A stretch of DNA of 64,000 bases from JARRNE01 sp963824085 (GTDB taxonomy: Bacteria; Pseudomonadota; Gammaproteobacteria; Chromatiales; Chromatiaceae), in assembly GCA_963824085.1 (NCBI GenBank), contig CAWGNT010000015.1, forward strand, positions 496,001-560,000, read 5' to 3'. Shown piece by piece: positions 1 through 7,585 of this stretch; the first letter of the stretch is position 1; every line of letters begins with the position of its first letter. Made by a program: the position numbers and the translations under genes. The notes under the pieces are model-generated. The model made no database searches. It saw nothing but the letters and a program-made list of their open reading frames with translations, and had not been told where the DNA came from.

Positions 1-67
1 GCCATACGTCGACACGCGTCCCCGAGGTCCCGTTGGTTATGCGGGCCCGGGACGCCGGGAGCTTCCC

Positions 68-721
68 ATGCGGCCCTTAAACAGACTATGCGCCCTGATA
101 GGCGCTGATCGCTCTGCCGTTATATCCGTTGCACTTGTCGCGTTGTTCGCGGTCGGCACTGCCCAATCCGAGCCGAATGCGCGACAGCCCGCGTTGGGCG
201 GCGACTTTACGTTGACGGACACGAGCGGCCGACCCTTCTCGCTGCGAGATGTTCGGGGCAAAGTGGTACTGCTCAGCTTCGGGTACACTTACTGCCCGGA
301 TGTCTGTCCCTTGACCCTGAGCCGCGTCAGCCGGGTCATGAAGTCGTTGGGCGACCGGGCGCAGTCGGTCGTGCCACTCTTCGTCTCCCTCGACCCCAAA
401 CGCGACACCCCCGCGGTACTGCAGCAATACGTGCGCTACTTCGATCCCAGGATCATTGGACTAACGGGCGATAAGCAGCAGCTAAAGGACGTTGCAGTAC
501 GGTTTGGAGTCCAGTTCGCATACCACGGCGATCCCTCGGGCGATCGTTACACGCTGGACCATACCGCCAGTCTCTACATCCTCGACAGCCGGGGACGTAT
601 CGCCTCCATCGTGCCGTACGGTCTGCCTGCCGAGCACATTCTGCAGCAGGTCATCCGGCTTTTGCCGAAAGATGGAGGACACCCCTTGCCCGAGACACAA
701 ACCGATCGGCCCCCGGACTAG
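68..721 (+). CDS. SCO1/SenC-family copper chaperone / thioredoxin-like protein
   Basis: A 217-residue protein with an N-terminal hydrophobic segment (about residues 15-33) that looks like a signal anchor, followed by a thioredoxin-fold SCO domain. The copper-binding CxxxC is visible as CPDVC near residue 79, and the downstream conserved His lies in DHTAS near residue 160. SCO proteins deliver copper to, or reduce disulfides in, cytochrome c oxidase and other periplasmic cuproenzymes. Length and motif order are normal for the family. The gene lies upstream of a small cytochrome c with a 334-bp gap. The ATG start is taken because the signal segment follows directly. The specific client is not shown by the sequence. 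Confidence 0.85.
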   Translation: MRPLNRLCALIGADRSAVISVALVALFAVGTAQSEPNARQPALGGDFTLTDTSGRPFSLRDVRGKVVLLSFGYTYCPDVCPLTLSRVSRVMKSLGDRAQSVVPLFVSLDPKRDTPAVLQQYVRYFDPRIIGLTGDKQQLKDVAVRFGVQFAYHGDPSGDRYTLDHTASLYILDSRGRIASIVPYGLPAEHILQQVIRLLPKDGGHPLPETQTDRPPD

Positions 722-1055
722 CCCATAGGGGCCGGTTCGTCTGTGGTCGGGTAGCACCTCAACATGGGCGGCGGACATGCGCAACGCATATAGCCTTTTC
801 GCTTTTGACCGGGGGGTCGGTGGTCATGGTTGGGAATGTCGGCACGGGAAGCCGGCCGTCGAACCTTAATGACGAATTGACGGCCTCCGCCGCCTGACGC
901 GGGAGGCACGGAGCTTGCCTCCGGAGACCCGACACCTGGTACCCTTGTCAGCGCTCGAGGACGCGGCCGAGGCTCCGCTCGGGGCACCTCCTGCCCGCCG
1001 GCCCAAAGGGTTGCCACGTCACTCGAGGCCAAGGTCAAACACAGAGGATCATGCA
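722..1055. other. Intergenic region between SCO gene and cytochrome c gene
   Basis: No convincing gene is seen. The region holds one strong sigma54-type promoter candidate (903-919), listed separately, and the ribosome binding site of the cytochrome gene. Confidence 0.5.
903..919 (+). promoter_or_regulatory. Candidate sigma54 (-24/-12) promoter for the small cytochrome c
   Basis: The sequence GAGGCACGGAGCTTGCC has an exact GGCACG-N4-TTGC core with GG and GC separated by 10 bases, the defining spacing of sigma54 promoters. It lies about 140 bp upstream of the cytochrome start. No palindromic activator site like those at pqqA and xoxF was seen nearby. Confidence 0.5.
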
Positions 1056-1379
1056 ATGACACCGACAAGAAAACTCCTTTTCGCCGCCGCGGCATTCGGT
1101 CTCTCCATGGGGTTAGTGGCTACCGCCTATGCGGCGGATGGCGCAGCTCTGTATAAGGAGAAGGTATGCAACACCTGCCATGGGGACGATGGAAATACGC
1201 CCATCCTACCGGTCTATCCCAAGCTCTCCGGCCAAAACGCGCCCTACCTGCTGGAGCAGATGAAAGACATCCGCGACGGCAAGCGAACGAACGGCCTGTC
1301 CGCCGCCATGAAGGCCGTGGTCGGAAGCGTCACCGACGACCAGTTTCAGGCGATTGCCGATTGGCTCGCCACGCTCTAG
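1056..1379 (+). CDS. Small periplasmic c-type cytochrome (class I, c553-like)
   Basis: A 107-residue protein with a clear Sec signal peptide (hydrophobic stretch followed by AYAAD) and a single haem motif CNTCH around residues 37-41. A C-terminal Met in GLSAAMKAV is a plausible distal haem ligand. The start is placed at the ATG at 1056 rather than an in-frame upstream ATG, because it directly begins the signal peptide and has AGAGGA just upstream. Mature size (~9 kDa) fits a soluble electron carrier. In this neighbourhood it could accept electrons from XoxG or feed a terminal oxidase, but that is inference. A sigma54-like promoter precedes it. Confidence 0.85.
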   Translation: MTPTRKLLFAAAAFGLSMGLVATAYAADGAALYKEKVCNTCHGDDGNTPILPVYPKLSGQNAPYLLEQMKDIRDGKRTNGLSAAMKAVVGSVTDDQFQAIADWLATL

Positions 1380-1817
1380 TCGATAAGCGGTCTGACCCGG
1401 CGCCCGGGTCGGCCGCTAGAGCCGGAATAGCAGCCTGTTGGTGCCGCCCGCCGGAGATCGACAGGTTGCTCACTCCGGCGGTCCTCTACGGCGATTGCCA
1501 GAAGATCATGTATACACGGCCCGCATGGCTTTTTCGGTTCTCAGCCTAAGGGGCCGGGTTGCACCCGTCGGGGGTGTCGGCAGCAGGGAGGCTGCCGTCA
1601 AGCCTACATGGATGTATTCACGGCGTCCCTCGGCGGGTGTAACCAGGCCCCGAAAAAACGAAAAACCCAATCGCAAAATGTATACCAGATTGCGCAGGAT
1701 TTTCGTTCGCCTTCAAGGAGCGCTGGCGGAATCATAGCTGAGCTATGTGACTGCCGGCGCGACACCGAAGGCGGGCGAAAGGACCAGCAAGGTGGTACGT
1801 GATTTGACAGAAATCGC
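1380..1817. other. Convergent intergenic region holding element A1
   Basis: The only structure seen is the family A hairpin. Short ORFs here read through the repeat and are not considered genes. Confidence 0.6.
1508..1685 (+). repeat. Family A hairpin element, copy A1
   Basis: A roughly 180-bp imperfect palindrome. The core from TTTTTCGG (1530) to CGAAAAA (1665) folds into a long GC-rich hairpin with arms around GGGTTGCACCCGTCGGGG and CCTCGGCGGGTGTAACC. Near-identical copies are at 41756-41935, 45757-45945 and 58530-58690, with a degenerate one at 54585-54690. The octamer ATGTATAC occurs at both ends (1508-1515 and 1678-1685), but whether it is a target duplication is unsure. It sits between convergent gene ends, where it may also act as a transcription stop. 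Confidence 0.75.
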
Positions 1818-2459
1818 CTAAGCCCAGAAACGGCGCTGCAGGAACTCCGTCCCCGCATGCCGTGGCACCGCTGTTCCGTCGAGCTCGGCGACCTCTACGA
1901 TCCCGCGCACCGCATTGCTGACGAATAGCGGCAGACCCGAGAGCGCCGCCCGCGGGAGCCTTCGCTCGGCAGCTGGACCCGCCAGCTCTTCGATCCGTCG
2001 GCGTGAGACGCCCGGAAGGACCCCCAGCTCGAGCGCTGGGGCACAGAGTCTGTCACCTTCCCACCAGAAGACACACCAGATGGCCGCCTCCGCGACCTCG
2101 CGCTTTGCCGTCAGCAACAACGCATCGTCCGCACCTACTGCCCGCGCCTCGTCCAAGGCCGCAGAGAACAAGTCCCGGTCCGTCGTCTTGTGTGGGTAGG
2201 ATCGGTGCACCAGCCGGCCGGTCACCAGCCGTACCGGGGATGCATGCCCCACCGCCCTTTCGGTCGCGGAGGCACCCTTCGCTCCGACCTCTAGCCGATA
2301 TGCCCGATCTGCCCCTCCTTGCGGCTCCACCATGTCGGTTGGGAATGGGACACCGAGTGCCCGACAGCTTGCTTCCAGGCGGCGAAGATGCAGGGACCAC
2401 AGCGGCGCCGACCCCCGCCGGACACGAACCGTCTCGATGAGGGAGGGCGTAGCGCTCAT
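1818..2459 (-). CDS. pabC: Aminotransferase class IV, aminodeoxychorismate lyase (PabC-like)
   Basis: A 213-residue fold-type IV PLP enzyme. The likely PLP lysine is in SYPHKTTDR (about residue 109), and the family's SNAVRGIVEV motif is near the C-terminus. PabC releases pyruvate from 4-amino-4-deoxychorismate to give p-aminobenzoate (pABA). It is in the same strand block as pabB (3232-4620), supporting this assignment over branched-chain aminotransferase. At 213 residues it is short for the family (usually about 270), with a compressed N-terminal half. The start at 2459 is chosen because the longer frame has no family similarity. pABA is needed here for both folate and H4MPT. Confidence 0.8.
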   Translation of the reverse strand: MSATPSLIETVRVRRGSAPLWSLHLRRLEASCRALGVPFPTDMVEPQGGADRAYRLEVGAKGASATERAVGHASPVRLVTGRLVHRSYPHKTTDRDLFSAALDEARAVGADDALLLTAKREVAEAAIWCVFWWEGDRLCAPALELGVLPGVSRRRIEELAGPAAERRLPRAALSGLPLFVSNAVRGIVEVAELDGTAVPRHAGTEFLQRRFWA

Positions 2460-2506
2460 CGGCGGTCGCCGGGATTGGTCGGTCGAACCTGAACCCGGCA
2501 GTTGGA

Positions 2507-2545
2507 ACCGCCAAGGCAGAAAGGACGCCAAGGAAAACGCCAAGT
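2507..2545. repeat. Short CGCCAAG repeat cluster
   Basis: Three copies of CGCCAAG separated by about 8-15 bases lie between pabC and mfnE. Such short degenerate CGCCAAG arrays are scattered through many bacterial intergenic regions. A nearby 6-bp stem (TCACCC-ATC-GGGTGA) is also present. No function can be assigned. Confidence 0.4.
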
Positions 2546-2642
2546 CAGGCTGACGGCGGTGTTCACCCATCGGGTGACGGTGTGTACGTCGTCAACCATC
2601 TGAACATCTTGGCGCGCCCGGCGCTCTGCCGGCTCAAATGCT

Positions 2643-3245
2643 CTATATCTGGATTGAAGGCTCATCCCGGGTCCCCTGCAGGACCTCGTCGAGCCGGCCG
2701 AGGTCTTCTCGCGAGAGCAGATGAATCGAGCCGCCGGCTCGCTCTGCGTAACGCGGAAATGCGGTATCGACGATGCCTTGCTCAACCAGCGCATGAAGTC
2801 CGACGCTCAGGCTCGCCGGGGACGTGGACTTGATCAACAGCAGGCCGGCGGCCGAAAGCCGTCGGCACAGCCAAGCCGCGAGCGAATCGGACGTGACGTC
2901 CCAGTTATGCTCAATCTCAGGCTCGCCGACCACGGTTGGAACGGGCATCCAAACGGGTGTAGCCCCATCCTTCAGGGAGCGCTGGATCTCGGCCGGGCTC
3001 GCCGCAGGCCGCAGACCAGGCTGCATGGCACATAGCATCCGCCCGTACTGCTCCATGCCAAGGAGGGCCATGTGGTGGGCGGCTGCGTCGTCGAAGCCCC
3101 ATCGTCTTTGGGCCGCACGGACCTGGTCGGCGAATGGACCGCCGCCGGGCACCAACACGACCTCGGGGCACATCGCCAATGCCCCCAGCCAGGGCTTCAG
3201 GTAGGGGGATGAGGCAAGACTGCCGCCGAGCTTAACTACCCACAT
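2643..3245 (-). CDS. mfnE: Amino-acid-kinase family protein, [5-(aminomethyl)furan-3-yl]methyl phosphate kinase (MfnE-like)
   Basis: A 200-residue member of the amino-acid-kinase superfamily. The N-terminus WVVKLGGSL is the phosphate-binding start of the fold, followed by VLVPGGGPFADQVR and a C-terminal LLIKSTSP segment. In H4MPT-containing methylotrophs a kinase of this size in the archaeal-like gene cluster is assigned to methylofuran synthesis, where it phosphorylates aminomethyl-furanmethanol phosphate. The ATG at 3245 overlaps the end of pabB by 14 bp, so the two are translationally linked. A much longer upstream frame is a shadow of pabB. Assignment rests on family and context with mfnF, mfnD and mfnB in the window. 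Confidence 0.75.
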   Translation of the reverse strand: MWVVKLGGSLASSPYLKPWLGALAMCPEVVLVPGGGPFADQVRAAQRRWGFDDAAAHHMALLGMEQYGRMLCAMQPGLRPAASPAEIQRSLKDGATPVWMPVPTVVGEPEIEHNWDVTSDSLAAWLCRRLSAAGLLLIKSTSPASLSVGLHALVEQGIVDTAFPRYAERAGGSIHLLSREDLGRLDEVLQGTRDEPSIQI

Positions 3246-4620
3246 CCGCGAGATGCAGTCGCTCCAGCAGGTCCAGCAGAGGAGCCGCCTTGTGGTAGGT
3301 CTCGCGGTACTCCGACTCCGGATCCGAATCGGCCACGATCCCCCCGCCCGCCCAAAGGCGGGTGACGCCATCGGAGTGCACCAAGGTACGGATCGCGATG
3401 TTGGTGTCCATCGCCCCATCAAAGCCCAGATAGCCGATGGCCCCGCAGTAGACACCGCGGCGATGGGGCTCAAGCTCTTCGATGATCTCCATTGCGCGCA
3501 CCTTCGGAGCACCGGTGATGGAGCCACCCGGAAAGCAGGCCCGCAGCAAATCGAGGGGTGTTCTGCCCTCCGCCAGACGCCCGCGCACCGTGCTCACCAG
3601 ATGGTGCACCCGGGTGAAGCTCTCCAGCGCGAACAGTCGCGGCACTTGGATGCTGCCGATGGCGCAGACCCTTCCCAGGTCGTTGCGCAGCAGGTCGACG
3701 ATCATGAGGTTCTCGGCCCGATCCTTAGCGCTGGCGCGTAGCGCGTCCGCAAGCATCAAGTCTTCGATAGGATCCTTGCCGCGTGGGAGAGTGCCCTTGA
3801 TCGGCTTGGTCTCGACCAAGCCGGACCGGACGCGCAGGAATCGCTCCGGGGACGAGCACATCACCTGGCAGTAAGGCGTGCTCAGGTAGGCGGCAAAGGG
3901 CGCGGGGTTGAGCCGACGCAGTCCCTGGTAGGCGTGCCAGGGATCGCCCTCCGCTGCAGCGGAGAAGCGCTGAGCGAAGTTCACCTGATAACAGTCGCCC
4001 TCCCGGATGTAATGCTTGATGCGGGCGATGGCGGCCAAGTACTCGCCATGGCTCAGATTAGAGCGAACGGGGCCCAGGACGCGAAACGGTATGCGCGGGC
4101 GCGGCACCCGCCGCTCGTTCCACGCCGTCGCAAGCACGGATGCCTGTTCGCGGAGGAGCAACCTATCACTCGCGACCAAGCGGCTGCGCTGCTCGTGATG
4201 ATCGACGACCAGCGCCCACTCGTAGATGCCGACCGCCATGTCGGGGATATGCTCGGCATCCTCGGCCAGCCGAGGAATTCGCTCAATCCGCCGCCCGAGG
4301 TCGTACCCGAAGTAGCCCACGGCCCCGCCGCAAAACGGAAGCCCGTCGACCGCGGGGCGGGCGGGACTCATTTCTTCCTGCAGGAGCGCAAACGGGTCGG
4401 CGAGGGAGGAACGAGCACCCGCCGCGGTTCGGATCTCGGTCTTGAGCCCACGGGTGACAAGCACGGTGCGCGGATCGGCGGTTACGATGTCGTACCGGCC
4501 CTGCGTGCTGTACGGACGACCGCTGTCGAGAAACACCGGCCAGGAGCGGTGCGCCAGCAGGTCGAACAGAGGTGTGCTGTCCGGCCTGTAGGGAACCTCC
4601 TGTACAACCAACTCAGTCAT
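3232..4620 (-). CDS. pabB: Aminodeoxychorismate synthase component I
   Basis: A 462-residue chorismate-utilising enzyme. The C-terminal catalytic block carries PIKGTLPRG (residues ~280), followed by SAKDRAENLMIVDLLRNDLG and the signature AMEIIEELEPHRRGVYCGAIGY with GGGIVADSDPESEYRETYHK at the end. PabB aminates chorismate to aminodeoxychorismate, using ammonia from a glutaminase subunit that is not in this window. It lies upstream of mfnE (overlapping) and pabC. pABA is the arylamine substrate for both dihydropteroate synthase and beta-RFAP synthase (mptG), which explains its place among H4MPT genes. Anthranilate synthase TrpE is the alternative, but the PIKGT motif favours PabB. Confidence 0.9.
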   Translation of the reverse strand: MTELVVQEVPYRPDSTPLFDLLAHRSWPVFLDSGRPYSTQGRYDIVTADPRTVLVTRGLKTEIRTAAGARSSLADPFALLQEEMSPARPAVDGLPFCGGAVGYFGYDLGRRIERIPRLAEDAEHIPDMAVGIYEWALVVDHHEQRSRLVASDRLLLREQASVLATAWNERRVPRPRIPFRVLGPVRSNLSHGEYLAAIARIKHYIREGDCYQVNFAQRFSAAAEGDPWHAYQGLRRLNPAPFAAYLSTPYCQVMCSSPERFLRVRSGLVETKPIKGTLPRGKDPIEDLMLADALRASAKDRAENLMIVDLLRNDLGRVCAIGSIQVPRLFALESFTRVHHLVSTVRGRLAEGRTPLDLLRACFPGGSITGAPKVRAMEIIEELEPHRRGVYCGAIGYLGFDGAMDTNIAIRTLVHSDGVTRLWAGGGIVADSDPESEYRETYHKAAPLLDLLERLHLADVGS

Positions 4621-4731
4621 TGCTCAGCCCATCTTCCAGCTCACATGACCAAAGATACGGGGTTCCTTACGTCGGCGGACCTGCACAGGCAAGAAGCCGA
4701 TCTTCTTTCTCAAAGTGGCTAGCAACGAAGA

Positions 4732-5784
4732 TCAGATTCCATGGAACCCGCCAGCCGCAAGGCTGGCCAGCGCCGCCGCCGGCGCGCAATCAGCGACGCC
4801 AAACCCTTCGCGGTGGGAAGACCGGAAAAATCCATCGAACGCCAGATAAGGCCGCTGCAATCTCTCCGCCAGTCGCTTCGCGAGAAAACGCCCAATGCCG
4901 GCGCCGACGAGGGGGGCGTCCTGCGGGCACCCGTCTCGGGAGAAGATCCGCCCGCATGCATCCGCGATGTTACGCAGCTGCCGTTCGGCGAAGAAGCTCG
5001 CCAGGCGACGCCACTTTGGAAGATCTGAAGGGATCGCATCCGCCCCCACCATCCGCGCGAGCCGGCGCGCGCTCGCCGCGACCGACTTTTCCCGGCCGTC
5101 GGCGCTGGGAAGGAGATCGGCGTGGCTCGGCAGGTCCTCGGTCAGTCGGTAGACGTCAGCCGTGGTCGCAAAATGCTCCGCCATAAGAGGCACCCACTGG
5201 CCGCCCAACGGCACGCGGGGCGCGAGCGACATGACGGGTGTCCGCACGACCCCTGTATAGACCAGCTCCTCCTGCTCGAGGCGCTCACGATCGCTGTATC
5301 CGCAAGCGGTTGTCCGGCCGTCGCTGAAGGGGACCAGATCCGTTGTCGTACTGCCTATATCCACCAGCAGTCCGGCGGGCAGCCGGCTCGCAAGGAAGGA
5401 GGCAGTCGCCAACCAGTTGGCGGAGGCGACCTGCTCGGACGCAGCGACCGCGGCACCCGGATCCAACAGGCCGTCCAGACCCGCGAAGATCTTGAGATCG
5501 GCATCAGGGAAGCGCCGCCGCATCGCGCCTACGAGTGCCTCGACTCCGCATGCCCGATCGTCGAACAAGTCCACGAGCTCTCCGGTCATGGTCACGGCGT
5601 GACGTGCCTCCGGCGCTGCCAGCACCGAGAGCACGCGCTCTATCCCGTCCTGCAAGCGATCGAGGCCCTGCCACAAGGGACAGGGCACCTGCGCGACCGC
5701 TTCCACGACGCCGGCCGCGTCGATTCGGACGGCCTTGATGTGGGCGCCCCCGAGGTCCCAACCAACGCAGGTCTTACGCGACAC
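4732..5784 (-). CDS. mfnF: H4MPT-linked C1-transfer pathway protein, hydantoinase-like (MfnF-like)
   Basis: A 350-residue ASKHA-fold protein of the hydantoinase/oxoprolinase group. VGWDLGGAHIKAV at the N-terminus and VDIGSTTTDLVPF around residue 155 are the two nucleotide-phosphate loops. The archaeal counterpart joins the furan phosphate to the glutamylated tyramine during methanofuran synthesis, and bacterial orthologues are restricted to H4MPT methylotrophs. A GTG start at 5784 is preferred. It begins exactly with the conserved region and overlaps the stop of mfnD by 11 bp, whereas the longer ATG reading would run deeper into mfnD. The role in methylofuran assembly follows from family and context. 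Confidence 0.75.
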   Translation of the reverse strand: MSRKTCVGWDLGGAHIKAVRIDAAGVVEAVAQVPCPLWQGLDRLQDGIERVLSVLAAPEARHAVTMTGELVDLFDDRACGVEALVGAMRRRFPDADLKIFAGLDGLLDPGAAVAASEQVASANWLATASFLASRLPAGLLVDIGSTTTDLVPFSDGRTTACGYSDRERLEQEELVYTGVVRTPVMSLAPRVPLGGQWVPLMAEHFATTADVYRLTEDLPSHADLLPSADGREKSVAASARRLARMVGADAIPSDLPKWRRLASFFAERQLRNIADACGRIFSRDGCPQDAPLVGAGIGRFLAKRLAERLQRPYLAFDGFFRSSHREGFGVADCAPAAALASLAAGGFHGI

Positions 5785-6781
5785 CGGCGTACTCCAGACA
5801 GACGTCGACGGCCACACGAGGCGTGAATGCCTGGCCGCAGGCGGGCCGGCTGCTGACCAGGTCGAGCACTAGAGCGGCCGGGTTGACACCGATCGACTCC
5901 TTCAAGCCCACGTACGAGGTCGTCAGACGCGGATTGACCTCCAGCACCTGGAGGCCGCTCGCGGCGACGATCAAATCCACCCCCGTATATCCCCACAGAT
6001 CCGGCAGCGCAGCCGCGATATCTCGACCCAGGCGCTCGAAAGGGCTTCCGTCCCCGGAGGAAATCCCGTTGACCACACACCCCAGCAGCACAATGGCATC
6101 ATCCATCAGCGCGATACGCTGCCGGTTTACGCTCAGGAGGGCGGCCTCGCCAGCCTTCGCCAGCAGGGAGATGCTGGCCGCGACGCCGTCGACGAACGGT
6201 TGTGCCACATAGGCCAGCGCTTCCGGAAGACGATCCCATTCCCGACATAGTGTGTCCCGATCCTGACATACCCGAATGCCGACGCAGCCGACGCCGTCAT
6301 CTGGCTTCAGGACCCAGCGTCCCTTGATATTGGGCAGCACATCGTCGCGCCCGAACGTTGGCACCACGGGCACACCCACCGCTGCAAGCCGCCGCGTGGT
6401 CTCCAGCTTGCTGGACGTTGATCGCACGGCCTCTGGCGGGCTGCTGAGGAGAATCTTGCCGGCGGCGAGCACCGCCTCGCAAATGCGCGCAAGTGTCCCA
6501 TGATGCTCCGGGGCGATGGGCCAGACCGCATCGACCGCATGGAGCGACTCGTTCCAAGCCGAAGGAAAGTGCTCTGCATGTTCCACAAAACGGCAGGTTA
6601 CGGGGAGCGTGACGTCGGTCAGGCGGCGATCGCGCGTAATCAAAATGTCTACCCCGTCCAGCTCGCACAGGTCGGAGACCAGGGCCTCGAGCATCAGGTC
6701 GCCTTCTCGCGTCAGCGACGGCGGTAGACTGCAGTCGAGCATGCCGCCGCCGGTAATATACTCGAACACGAAGATGCGCAT
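5774..6781 (-). CDS. mfnD: ATP-grasp ligase, tyramine/tyrosine-glutamate ligase (MfnD-like)
   Basis: A 335-residue ATP-grasp protein starting MRIFVFEYITGGGM, a glycine-rich N-terminus typical of this subgroup. Visible ATP-grasp parts are KPDDGVGCVGIRV (about residue 155) and the metal-binding VLEVNPRLTTSYVG near the C-terminus. The archaeal enzyme adds glutamate to tyramine for methanofuran. Bacterial methylofuran is reported to carry tyrosine instead, so the acceptor here may be tyrosine. The ATG at 6781 is chosen because the conserved N-terminus begins there; the longer frame covers the divergent HisA-like gene. Only 12 bp separate the start codons of this gene and that neighbour. Confidence 0.75.
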   Translation of the reverse strand: MRIFVFEYITGGGMLDCSLPPSLTREGDLMLEALVSDLCELDGVDILITRDRRLTDVTLPVTCRFVEHAEHFPSAWNESLHAVDAVWPIAPEHHGTLARICEAVLAAGKILLSSPPEAVRSTSSKLETTRRLAAVGVPVVPTFGRDDVLPNIKGRWVLKPDDGVGCVGIRVCQDRDTLCREWDRLPEALAYVAQPFVDGVAASISLLAKAGEAALLSVNRQRIALMDDAIVLLGCVVNGISSGDGSPFERLGRDIAAALPDLWGYTGVDLIVAASGLQVLEVNPRLTTSYVGLKESIGVNPAALVLDLVSSRPACGQAFTPRVAVDVCLEYAGVA

Positions 6782-6793
6782 GCTTAACCCGCG

Positions 6794-7480
6794 ATGAAGC
6801 TCATTCCGGTCATCGACCTCAAAGCCGGACAGGTTGTCGCGGCGAAAATGGGCCGGCGGACCACCTATGCGCCCCTGGTTTCGCCCATCGCCCGCTCCAG
6901 CCGGCTCGATGAGGTCACATCTGGACTCTTGAAGCTCCACCCATTCGATACGTTGTACATTGCCGACCTGGACGCCATCAGCGGCAGTGGGAGCCATCTC
7001 GGACCGATCCGGTCACTCCATCTAAGCCATCCGGCACTCAACCTCTGGGTGGACAGTGGACTCGTCGATCTCGAGGAGCTTTCCGCCGTGGCGCGGCCCG
7101 TCCTCGGGAGCGAATCCCTCGCCTCTGCCAGCCAGCTGACCCAGCTCTGCCGGAGCCTCCCGTCGCCGATCCTCTCGCTCGATTTCGGTGCAGACGGACT
7201 GATCGGACCGGCAGACCTCGACCGCGAGCCGTCTCTTTGGCCGCATGAGGTGATCGTCATGACGCTCTCCCGTGTCGGCAGCGACTCCGGTCCGGACGTC
7301 ACCTTGCTCCAGCGTCTGCTGGCGGCGGCGCCCGCAAAGCGCCTGTACGCCGCGGGAGGGATTCGCCACCTGGCAGACCTGCAGAGACTAAGCAAGATAG
7401 GGGCCGCCGGAGCGCTGATCGCTACGGCTTTGCATAGCGGCCGGATAAGCCCGACCGACATCCGCGGTCTGGGGATTTAG
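6794..7480 (+). CDS. HisA/HisF-like TIM-barrel protein of the H4MPT/methylofuran cluster
   Basis: A 228-residue beta/alpha-barrel protein resembling phosphoribosylformimino-AICAR isomerase. It has IPVIDLKAGQVV at the N-terminus and a late phosphate-binding AAGGIRHLADLQ with GALIATALHSG. A true HisA is unlikely here because no histidine genes are present and such HisA-like genes are a standard part of bacterial H4MPT clusters. Its step is not established. It diverges from mfnD with 12 bp between start codons and converges on the fused PTPS gene. No strong ribosome binding site is visible, and its promoter must lie inside mfnD. Confidence 0.7.
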   Translation: MKLIPVIDLKAGQVVAAKMGRRTTYAPLVSPIARSSRLDEVTSGLLKLHPFDTLYIADLDAISGSGSHLGPIRSLHLSHPALNLWVDSGLVDLEELSAVARPVLGSESLASASQLTQLCRSLPSPILSLDFGADGLIGPADLDREPSLWPHEVIVMTLSRVGSDSGPDVTLLQRLLAAAPAKRLYAAGGIRHLADLQRLSKIGAAGALIATALHSGRISPTDIRGLGI

Positions 7481-7585
7481 GTGCTTCGCGGTTGACAACG
7501 CCCCGGCCATCGGACCGCCAATCCCAGCCCTTTCAACTCACCTCAGCGACTGGACCGCAGTCTCCGAGTGGGACAGCGTCCAGCT

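Noticed and set aside
1508..1685. ATGTATAC at both ends of element A1 as an 8-bp target duplication
   Set aside because: Other family A copies do not show matching flanks, and the octamer is nearly palindromic and may be part of the element ends.
3246..3527. N-terminal extension of mfnE in the longer open frame
   Set aside because: It overlaps pabB in another frame, and the kinase fold begins exactly at the ATG at 3245.
6794..7480. Genuine histidine biosynthesis gene hisA
   Set aside because: No other his genes, and HisA-like genes are regular members of H4MPT clusters; sequence is short and divergent.
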